Translations under genes and position numbers: made by a program
Assembly (NCBI GenBank): GCA_963575745.1
Contig: CAUYUJ010014205.1
Span: 1,122,174 to 1,186,173 of the forward strand
Length of the DNA: 64,000 bases
DNA from: Prorocentrum cordatum
Taxonomy: Eukaryota; Sar; Dinophyceae; Prorocentrales; Prorocentraceae
Reading direction: 5' to 3'
Notes under the pieces: model-generated
Databases searched by the model: none
What the model saw: only the letters and a program-made list of their open reading frames with translations
Told to the model about the DNA's origin: nothing
Part shown: positions 43,611 through 52,653 of the stretch, one piece after another
How the letters are laid out: each line of letters opens with the position of its first letter
How positions within the stretch are numbered: position 1 is the first letter of the stretch

Positions 43611-44867
43611 CCCGGAAAGGGCGCGGGCCCAGGGTTCTCTTTTAGCCGTTTACCCCCGGATCTGACGGGTCAAGCGCCGGCGAAATTATTTGCGATAAAT
43701 AACGAGGTAAAGTGCTGATTTTTTTAGAAAAAGTGCGTTTTGTGCGTGCCCGTTCGAGGAAAGTTCGCCCCCCATCTCGGATCCTCGATAAATAACGGGG
43801 TCCGCAGACCCCCGCTTTCCCTCGTAAAAAAGAGGGTGCGGAGCGTTTTTCGCAGAATCCTCGAAAAATAACGGGGTCTGGAGCCCCGACCGCGACTCGG
43901 AGAACGCCAGCGCGACTCGGAGAAAAGCGCCCCGCTGCAGCAGGAATCCGAGGATGTCTCGCGCGTGCCTGAGTCCCGCGCGCAGGAATTTCGAGTATGT
44001 TCTCGACATAATTCGCTTGTTTGTTCCAAGATTCTTAGAACTTTGCAGGATGTCTCGAGCGAAACGCTTTCTTGTACAGAGTTGTGGAGGATGGCTGAGC
44101 GAAACGCTGGATTCCGCCAAAATTTGGAGATCTCGAGCGGGGGCCAGAATCAGAGATGTCTCAGGCGAAAATGCTTGTTTTCACCGCTCGCGGGATTCCA
44201 AGGATGTCTCGCGCCGGCCGCGTTCCCGCGCGCAGGGGAATTCGAGGGATGTCTCGACTAAATTCGTTTGTTTGTCAGGATTCTGAGAATTTTTGACCGG
44301 ATTGTCTCGAGCGAAACGCTTGTTTGCATAATTTGTTGAGGATGTCTCGAGGGAAACGCTGGTTTTGCAAAATTTTGGGATGTCTCGAGCGGGGGCTTCG
44401 TGGGGGGCCAGAATTCAGAGGACGTCTCAGGCGAAATGCTTGTTTTCGTGTCCCGCTCGCAGGAATTCCAAGGATGTCTCGCGCGTGCCGCGTCCCGCGC
44501 GCAGGAATTTTGAGGATGTCCCGTAGCGCGTCCCCTTGGCACGGCCTACGGTGAGACCCCATGGCACGTCCCTTGGCACGTCGCCTGGCGCGTCCCTGGG
44601 GACGTTTCGCGGCGCGTCCTCCTGGCATGTCCCCCTGTCAATTAGCTCTGGGGCAGCTACTATGTGTTCAGGAAGCTCGAGCTTCAGATCCAGATCAGTT
44701 CGGTCAGGACTTGGATGCAAAGGAAGATTCGCGCGCAGGAATTCCGAGGATGTCTCGCGCGTGCCGCGTCCAGCGCGCAGGAATTTCGAGGATGTCTCGA
44801 CTAATTCGCTAGGTTTTGCAGGATTTTCCGTAGGAGGGCCAAGGAGAGGCCCCGAAGGCTCTGGGAG

Positions 44868-44905
<38 letters not shown>

Positions 44906-47146
44906 TCTCTTGGGGTTCTCTTGGACGGTTTGTAGAGTCACGCTTACATGATCGACGGGTCGAGGACAGCGCGACGACGACGACGTCGCGGTGGCGGCGG
45001 CGTCCACCACGACGACAAAGTCTCATCTTAGAGCCTTGCGTGGGGGGGTCTATTGGGGTTTGTTTTTTTTCTAGTGGAGGGAGGTGGGAGGGTTGTAGAG
45101 CCCACGCTTAACGCATCGAGGGATCGAGGACAAGCGCGACGACGACGAACGACGTCGGGTCGCCGGCGGCGTGCGACGACGACGCCGACAAAGTCTCATC
45201 TTAGAGCCTTGACGTGGGGGGGTCTCTTGAGGTTCTTTGGAGGGTCTCTTGACGGTTGTAGAGCCCACGCTTTACACGATCGAGGATGCGCGGACAGAGC
45301 GGCCTTGACGGACAACGTCGCGGTGCTCGCGGCGGCGACGACGACGACAAAGTCTCATCTTACGAGCCTCTTCGTGGGGGGGTCTCCGGGGGTTTTCTCT
45401 GGGAGGGTCTCTTGGGGGTCTGCAGAGCCCCACGTTTACACGAGCGCAGGGCTCGAGACAGCGCGACGACGACGACGACGTCGCGGTGGCGCGGCGGCGG
45501 CGTGACGACGACACAGTCTCATTCTTAGGCCTTGCGATGGGGGGGGGGTCTCTGGGGTGCTCTTGGAGGGTCTTGAGGGTCTGAGAGCCCACGCTTACAC
45601 GAAGGATGATCGAGGACAGGGCTGAACGCTGGCGACGACGCGACAAAGTCATCTTAGAGCATGCGTGGGGGGTCTCTTGGAGGGTCTCTTGGGGGTCTGT
45701 AGAGCCCACGACGACGACGTCGCGGTGGCGGCGGCGGCGACGACGACGACAAATTCTCATCTTAGAGCCTTGCGTGGAGCGGTGTCTTGGGGTTCTCTTG
45801 GAGGGTCTCTTGGGGGTCTGTAGAGCCCACGCTTTCACGATCCGACGACGTCGCGGTGGCGGCGGCGGCGACGACGACGACAAAGTCTCATCTTAGAGCC
45901 TTGCGTGGGGTGTCTCGGGTTCTCTTGGAGGGTTTCTTGGGGGTCTGTAGAGCCCACGCTTTCACGATCGAGTGATCGAGGACAGCGCGACGACGACGAC
46001 GACGACGTCGCGGTGGCGGCGGCGGCGACGACGACGACAAAGTCTCATCTTAGAGCCTTGCGTGGGGGGGTCTCCGGGGGTTCTCTTGGAGGGTCTCTTG
46101 GGGGTCTGTAGAGCCCACGCTTACACGATCGAGGGATCGAGGACAGCGCGACGACGTCGACGTCGCGGTGGCGGCGGCGGCGACGACGACGACGATCCAG
46201 CGTAATCCAGGCCCCCAGCGAATCCGTGTGTTCTTACGTATGTGCCTATAGATTAGGCTTCCCAGGTCCACACGGCCCCCAAAGAGTTCCCTCAGGGCCC
46301 CCAAAGAGCTCCAAGACGGTCCGAGAGGGCCTTGGGATCGCCCGAGGCAGCATGCAACACTACCGACGGTACGGCAGCAGCGACGACCGTGCCTTGCGCT
46401 TGTGGGACATCTGTTTACTCGGGTACACACGATACCTGCGACGCCAGCTCCAACACGTGCGTTCAGGCGAGTTCTGTTAGATGTATGGGAGGAGGAGGAG
46501 GACGCAGAAGAGGAGGAGGAGGAGGAGGAAGACACGTGTCAAGTCATGCATTCGAGCTGCGCCTTCTTCCCGACATGTTTGGGCGACGTTCCGTGGCGCG
46601 TTCCCCCTAAAGACAAAAAACATCAAGTTCGGCCCCCTACCCGGGCACATCCTGGCACGTTTCGTCGCGTGTCCCCTTGGCACCGTCCCGCGGTTGCGAA
46701 CCCATCTCTCACCTATATGCAACGTCGCCTGGCGCTTCCCTTGTGACGTTTCGCGGCGCGTCCTCCTGGCATGTCCCGTTGTCCATTAGCTCTGGGGCAG
46801 CTACTACGTGTTCAGGCAGCTCGAGCTTAAGATCCAGATCAGTTCGGTCAGGACTCGGATGCAAAGGAGGACTCTGTCCACGAGGCTATAGAGCACAATC
46901 GCGCCATGGCACATCGCAGTTCAGCACGGCGCAGCACAGCACAGCCCTCGGCAGGGTACATCAAGATCAATACCTTCAGCATTGCATTTGCCCGTCACCC
47001 AATCAGGTGTCTTTGAAAACGCTGCCATGTGTTACAGTTCCATATTCCTTTCCGGGTTCGTGGGTCGATCATGGTTCAGGTGTCTTTGAAAACGCTGCCA
47101 TGTGTTACAGTTCCATATTCCTTTCCGGGTTCGTGGGTCGATCATG
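43611..47146 (+). mobile_element. CCCGGAAAGG element 5 (E5), 3.5 kb
   Basis: Preceded by six T; its end ATCATG is followed by TTT and then directly by E6. 5' module and GATGTCTC array to about 44,850, with many indels at 43,900-44,300. Then the CGACGACG array shared with E2 (44,870-46,190), a stretch not seen elsewhere in the window (46,200-46,620), 12-bp array, one 3' block (about 46,810) and the terminus. The last 73 bp are duplicated in tandem (to 47,073 and to 47,146). Confidence 0.83.
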
Positions 47147-47149
47147 TTT

Positions 47150-48658
47150 CCCGGAAAAGGGCTTGAGCCCAGGGTTCTCTTTTAGATGGCTTCCCCCGCG
47201 GGTTTGACGGGAAGAGGGCCGGCGAATTTCTTTTGCGATAAATAACAAGTGGGAAGAGGGCCGGCGAATTAAAATTTGAGGATGTCTCGAGCGAAACACT
47301 TGTTTTTCAGAATTTGTTGAGGATGTCTCGAGCGAGACGCTGGTTTCGCAGAGTTGGGGATGTCTCGATCGAGCGAAACGCTTGGTTTCAGAATTTGTTG
47401 AGGATGTCTCGAGCGACACGACGCTGGTTTTGCAGAGCCGACCGCGACACGGCAAAGCGCCCCTCGCGCAGGAATTCCAAGGATGTCTCGCGCGTGCCGC
47501 GTCCCGCGCGCGGGTATTTGGATTTCTTGGGATTTTGACAGGATGTCTCGAGCGAAACGCTTGTTTTTCATAATTTGTTGAGGATGTCTCGAGCGAAACG
47601 CTGGTTTTGCAAAATTGGAGGATGTCTCGAGCGGTGGCCTCGAGGGGGGCCAGAATTCAAAGGATGTCTCAGGCGAAATGCTTGTTTTCACGACCCGCCG
47701 CGATCAGCGAGATGTCCTCGCGCCGCCGTCAGCGTCCCAGTCGGGCGGCGATTAAGGGATTTCTTGATATTTTGACAGGATGTCTCGGGCGAAACGCTTG
47801 TCCCCAGCACGTTCCGTAGCGCGTCCCCTTGGCAGGTCCCGCGATGCGTCCCCATGGCACGTCCCTTGGCACGTCGCTTGGCGCGTCCCTTGAGACGTTC
47901 TGCGTCGCGTCCTCCTGGCATGTTCCCCTGTCCATTAGCTCTGGGGCAACTACTATGTGTTCAGGCAGCTCGAGCTTAAGATCCAGATCAGTTCGGTCAG
48001 GACTCGGATGCAAAGGAGGACTCGATCCACGAGGCTATAGAGCACAATCGCGCCATGGCACATCGCAATTCAGCACGGCGCAGCACAGCACTGAATTCGG
48101 CACGGTACATCAAGTCCGATGCACTCAGCATTGCCCATCTTGGCACTCCTTGGCACGTTCTCAGCGTCCTTTGCGAGTCCCCCTGGAAGTCGCAGTCGCG
48201 AAGGGTCAGCACAAACTGTGCGCATCAATCGGGCGTAGCGCACGTTCCGATAGGCGCGTCCCCTTGGCACGTCCGCGGTGCGACCCCAATGGCACTCCCC
48301 TGGCCCGTCGCCTGCGCGCATCCCTTGGGACGTTTCGCGGCGCGTCCTCCTGGCATGTTCCCCTTGCCAATTAGCTCTGGGGCAGCTACTATGTGTTCAG
48401 GCAGCTCGAGCATAAGATCCAGATCAGTTCGGTCAGGACTCGGATGCAAAGGAGGACTCGATCCACGAGGCTATAGAGCACAATCGCGCCATAGCACATC
48501 GCAATTCAGCACGGTGCAGCACAGCACAGCCCTCGGCACGGTACATCAAGATCGATACCTTTCAGCATTGCAATTGCCCGTCGCCCAATCAGGTGTCTTG
48601 AAAACGTTACCATGCCTTACAGTTCTATATTCCTCTCCGGGTTCGTGGGTCGATCATG
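47150..48658 (+). mobile_element. CCCGGAAAGG element 6 (E6), 1.5 kb
   Basis: Begins CCCGGAAAAGGGCTTGAGCC three T after E5 and ends GGGTCGATCATG before TTTTT. The 5' module is shortened (one ATAAATAAC box) and passes quickly to GATGTCTC units (47,280-47,790), then two rounds of 12-bp array and 3' block (about 47,955 and 48,390). 48,130-48,310 contains several indels relative to its siblings. Confidence 0.85.
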
Positions 48659-48674
48659 TTTTTAACGGGGGGGG

Positions 48675-48722
<48 letters not shown>

Positions 48723-49047
48723 TGAGGATAAAGAAAGAAGGCCTCTTTCTTCCTCCTGCCCCCCCACCCCCTTCCTCCTGCCACGGCCGCGACGACCATG
48801 ACCGCCACGTCGACCGCCTGCGGCGGCGTCGGCGGCGGGAGGCCTCCTCATCCCCGATCCTTCCTCGTCCAACACTCGTCATCCCAATCCTTTCACCCTT
48901 GCCCCGTGCGCTGCTCCTCCTTCCCCTCCCTCCTCATCATCCTTATCCTCCTCCCCCTCCTCCTCCTCCTCCCCCTCGATCCGCCCTCTCCTCCTCCTTC
49001 CCCTCGTCCTCCCCCTCGTCCTCCACTCGCCCCCCATTTGTTTTCCT
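48659..49047. repeat. 54-base G run and TCC/CCT tract
   Basis: 48,667-48,720 is G throughout except one A at 48,677. 48,760-48,880 is mixed C-rich sequence. 48,900-49,030 is CCTCCT microsatellite. No gene seen. Confidence 0.85.
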
Positions 49048-49071
49048 CCTGTAGCTGTTTCGGCTTTCAGG
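49048..49071 (+). promoter_or_regulatory. Candidate trans-splice acceptor with spliced-leader-like sequence
   Basis: CTGTAGCTGTTTCGGCTTTCAG follows a pyrimidine tract and ends in an AG 39 bases before the first ATG of the gene at 49,111. It shares GTAGC..TTT.GGCT with the dinoflagellate spliced leader (mostly transition differences). It may be an old relic leader or simply a pyrimidine-rich acceptor. Confidence 0.35.
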
Positions 49072-49110
49072 GGGCGAGGAGTGGCGAGGGCGTAGCGGCT
49101 GTTCCGGCTG

Positions 49111-49823
49111 ATGGCGATCGCCGCTGGGAAGTGCGGGCGGAAGGCCGCCGCCGCGGCGAGTGGCCGCGGCCGCGGCGGCGAGGAGGGGAGCGAGGGCCGC
49201 GGCGGCGGCCGCGGCCGCGGCCGCGGCCGCCGCGCCGCCGTGGAGGCCAACCAAGCGCAGCTCGTCGCCTCCGAAGGTGGCACGCTCCAGCTGTCGCCGG
49301 AGGAGTCCGCGTGCAACGCGACAATCCACGAGGCCGCGATGAAGGCCAAGCAGGCGGTGCTGGGACACGAGGTCTTCCAGGGGATCATGGAGATGACGGC
49401 CATGGCGATTCACGACGGCGAGGGCGACAGCGCGCACACGGTCGGCCAGATCGCCCCTTTCTCCGATGGCGGGTTCAAGGCGGCGATGGAGAACGCAGGC
49501 AGCTACACAGCGGGCATGAACTTCCTCCACCTCGATTTGCATTACAGCGCGACGCCGGGCATCCCCCTCATGAAGAACCGCATCGATCACTTGATGAATA
49601 CGTACTTCGACGCGCCTAGGTCCATGCCCCGCATCCTGAAGGTTGTCGCGAGCGGCAAAAACGAAAAGGTCTTGGAGCTCGGCCGCAGCGGCCAGCTCAA
49701 GTGCATCACCCCGGAAGAGATTCGCATGGCCCTCATCTTGGCAGTCGCCAGGGACATCGCGGCCTCCGTCGAAAATACAGTCCTGTTGGAATGGGCTCGC
49801 GTGATTCGTTCCACGACGGTGCA
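49111..49823 (+). CDS. Exon 1 of an unrecognised multi-exon gene
   Basis: ATG 49,111 is the first in frame after a TAG at 49,093. An A/G/R-rich start with RGRGRGR runs is followed by a protein-like region (LQLSPEESACNATIHEAAM, HLDLHYSATPGIPLMKN, LEWARVIRSTTVQ). The exon is taken to end after ...GTGCA, because joining to 50,059 restores TTVQFIPAATAEDMHW in frame. The intron (49,824-50,058, 235 nt) then has GT-AG ends and the 5-bp repeat GTTCA at both junctions. Function unknown. Confidence 0.65.
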
Positions 49824-50058
49824 GTTCACCGCTCAGCGGAGGGAACGAGCGGGAGGGGAAGATGAGGATGAGGATGAGGAGGAGGAGGAGGAGGAAGAGG
49901 AGGAGGAGAAGGAGGAGGAGGAGGAGGAGGGGGGGAGGCAGCACAAGAAGGAGGAGGAGGGGGCTGGGGGGACCGCGAGGAGGAGGAGGAGGAGGAGGAG
50001 GAGGAGGAGGAGGAGGACGAGGAGGAGAAGGAGGACGAGAAGGAGGAGGAGGACTTAG
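49824..50058 (+). other. Intron 1, GT-AG, GGA-rich, flanked by GTTCA repeats
   Basis: 235 nt. The 5' end is GTTCACCGCTCAGCGG and the 3' end GGAGGACTTAG, with GTTCA again at the start of the next exon. The interior is GAGGAGGAG repeat, which reads as spurious acidic or arginine-rich peptide. The short direct repeat is what insertion of a transposed intron (introner) would leave. Confidence 0.6.
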
Positions 50059-50761
50059 GTTCATACCAGCGGCGACGGCGGAGGACATGCACTGGCTGGC
50101 CGTCAACGAGCGTGAGCAGATATCGCACGATTTCGAAGCCATGCGGCGCTCGAGCCTCCAGAGGATGTACGAAGTGGTGTTGTTCAAGCAATCGAGGGAC
50201 AAGGCCAACGGCCAAGCGCTCACCGTCGATCAGGTGGCGGAGCTGTACTCGCAGAAGGTGAGGATGTCCAACGTGTCCGAGCCGGTTAGCAGGAATTTCG
50301 TGCTGTCGGCCATTCGGGTGCACAAGGTGTTGTTCTCCGTCCCCTTCATTCGCATTTTCCTCATGACTTGCGAGGACAAGCACGGCGTGAGGAACCCGTT
50401 CGACAGCATTCAGAAGCTCGACGTCATCGGCATGAGGTTGAAGGACAGTGCCGACCTGAAATGGGCGATCACTTGCTTGTACGACATGTGGCAGATGGGG
50501 TCGGTCGGCGAGACCATTGGGGCGCGCCAGCTGAAGGGGCAGGCGCCAGGCATGCAGGGTAAAGGCTTGGTGGAATTGGCCATGCTGAAGCGGTCCTTGC
50601 GCGACGTCCTGCTGAACGACTTCGTCAACGCAAAGGGCTACGCGCCTGAGGTGCTCAGCCAGATGCAAAGCCTGACCGTCGACATCGCAAGCTACCGTAG
50701 GACGTTCGGCATGCCTGGCAAGATTGCCCCCACGGACCTTACCTGTCGCGCCGGGTGGAAG
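50059..50761 (+). CDS. Exon 2 of the unrecognised gene
   Basis: Frame 2, starting FIPAATAEDMHWLAVNERE. The product is soluble and helix-rich (FVLSAIRVHKVLFSVPFIR; DVIGMRLKDSADLKWAI) and ends ...LTCRAGWK. The end is set at 50,761 because a GA-AG intron from there to 51,033 joins GWK to DIVFASEYD in frame and has AGGAC at both junctions. A GT further left (50,755) gives a wrong phase. No domain recognised. Confidence 0.6.
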
Positions 50762-51033
50762 GACCTCCCTTCCTCCTTATCCTTTTCACTCTCATCCTCC
50801 TCATCCTCCTCGTCTCCCTCATCCTCATCCTGCAGTCAGGAGTCCGCGGAGAAGGTCTTCAGGCTGCTGGAGGACTTAGGGGCGGCATCAAGGTCCGAGG
50901 GCATCGGCCGGGCGGAACCCGACGACGACTCGGGCGGTCGGGTCGGGCGGGCCCCTCGGGCGGCCAGGGAGGGGAGGGGAGGTGATGTCCAGGAGCCTTG
51001 GGCGGCGTCGGGGTTCGGGGTTCCGTCGCTCAG
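50762..51033 (+). other. Intron 2, GA-AG, flanked by AGGAC repeats
   Basis: 272 nt, GACCTCCCTTCC... to ...TCGCTCAG. Non-canonical GA donors are known in dinoflagellates. The repeat AGGAC spans both junctions (50,760-50,764 and 51,032-51,036). The interior has a TCC tract and a GC-rich half with no protein-like sense. Confidence 0.5.
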
Positions 51034-51415
51034 GACATCGTGTTCGCCTCGGAGTACGATGGCTACCTCAAGAAGAACCTTGTCTTCAGGAGGAGCCCCC
51101 AAGAGATGCTCGCGCACCCCCCGTTCAGCGACATCTTGGCTTCGGCGGACGAGAGCTACCGGAACGAGATCGGGGCGGTTCCCGAGGCCGCAGAAGTGAC
51201 GACGGTCGTGGTCGACGAGGACGAGCCCATCGTCCACTGCGTGGAAGCGGAGCACATCCCGCTCGCGAGCAGCACCAACGAGGAGATCCACATCGCGACT
51301 GTCGACGAGGCCACCATCTCGAAACTCAAGCGCCTGAAGAAAGACGTGTTCCAGCGGGTCCGCACCCAGGTGCAGTTGCGCGCGCCTCAGTCGCCGCCGG
51401 GCGAGGGGGCGCCAG
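51034..51415 (+). CDS. Exon 3 of the unrecognised gene
   Basis: Frame 1, DIVFASEYDGYLKKNLVF through EVTTVVVDEDEPIVHC to ...RTQVQLRAPQSPPGEG. The open frame would reach a TGA at 51,424-51,426. CAGGTTT at 51,413-51,419 is repeated at 55,625-55,631, which suggests the donor lies here, but the phase of this join does not fit exon 4 by one base. Either another exon lies between, an indel is present, or the gene ends here. Confidence 0.6.
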
Positions 51416-51597
51416 GTTTAACTTGAGATCGGCGGTTGCAGCTCGACGCGGTTTGCCCGCCGCGATCGGGGTGCGAGGCGATCGGCCGATGTCTAATCCT
51501 CCGCCTCATCCCTCCTACTCGCCTCCCCTTTCCCTCCAGCGATGCCCCTCTCCCCCCGTCCCCTCGCCCGACGCCTCCTTCCTCGCTTTTTTTTTTT

Positions 51598-52651
51598 CCC
51601 GGAAAGGGCGCCGGCCCAGGGTTCTCTTTTAGTTTGTAAACAAGTCCCCCGGTGCCTGCTTGAAGGAGGCCGGCGAATTTTTCCTTGATAAATAACGAGG
51701 TCGAAGGAGGCCGGCGAATTTTTCCCTGATAAATAACGAGCCCGAGAATTAAAATTTGAGGATGTCTCGAGCGAAACGCTTGTTTTTGAGCGCCGGCGAA
51801 TTAAAATTTGAGGATGTCTCGAGCGAAACGCTTGTTTTTGAGGCCGGCGAATTAAAATTAAAATTTGACGATCACGCCCCAGCACGACCACCCCCCAGCA
51901 CGACCACACCCCAGCACGACCTCACCACAGCACGACCACACCCCAGCACGACCACGCCCCAGCACGACCACGCCTCAGCACGACCACGCCCCAGCACGAC
52001 CCTACCCCAGCAAGACCACACCCCAGCACGACCACACCCCAGCACGACCTCACCACAGCACGACCACACCCCAGCACGACCACGCCCCAGCACGACCACG
52101 CCCCAGCACGACCACGCCCCAGCACGACCACCTCCCAGCACGACCACACCCCCAGCACGACCACCCCCCAGCACGACCACGCCCCAGCACGACCACACCC
52201 CAGCACGACCACACCCCAGCACGACCACACCCCAGCACGACCACACTCCAGCACGACCACACCCCAGCACGACCCACGCCCCAGCACGACCACGCCCCAG
52301 CACAAACACCCCCAGGCACGACCACCCCCAGCAGACCAAACACCAGCACGACCACCCCCCAGCACGACCACACCCCAGCACGACACACCTCCCCAGCACG
52401 ACCACACCGCCTTGGTTGAGTGGTTGCCTGTCGTCGTGGAATGTTTCGTGGGGTGTCTCATGGAATGTTTCGCGGGGTGTCTCGTGGAATGTTTCGTGAG
52501 GTGTCTCGCGGAATGTTTCGTGAGGTGTCTCGTGGGATGTTTCGTGAGGTGTCTCGTGGGATGTTTCGTGGGGTGTTGCCCCGTTGGGTATCGTGAAAAC
52601 GTGCCCATGCTCACATGTCTATATCCCTTCAGGGTCGTGGGGTCCATCATG
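51598..52651 (+). mobile_element. Short CCCGGAAAGG element 7 (E7)
   Basis: CCCGGAAAGGGCGCCGGCCC after eleven T, ending in the degraded terminus CCCTTCAGGGTCG...ATCATG before TT. Same plan as E3b: 5' module with two ATAAATAACGAG boxes, two GATGTCTCGAGCGAAACG units, the 16-bp CCAGCACGACCACACC minisatellite (51,880-52,410), and a 24-bp TGTTTCGTG array (52,438-52,575). E8 begins two T later. Confidence 0.85.
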
Positions 52652-52653
52652 TT

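Noticed and set aside
13080-48450. A conserved minus-strand peptide (RTDLDLKLELPEH) in every 3' block of the long elements
   Set aside because: Compared with the two diverged E2 copies (28,995 and 29,333), differences fall on first, second and third codon positions alike, so there is no sign of coding constraint; the DNA block itself is what is conserved.
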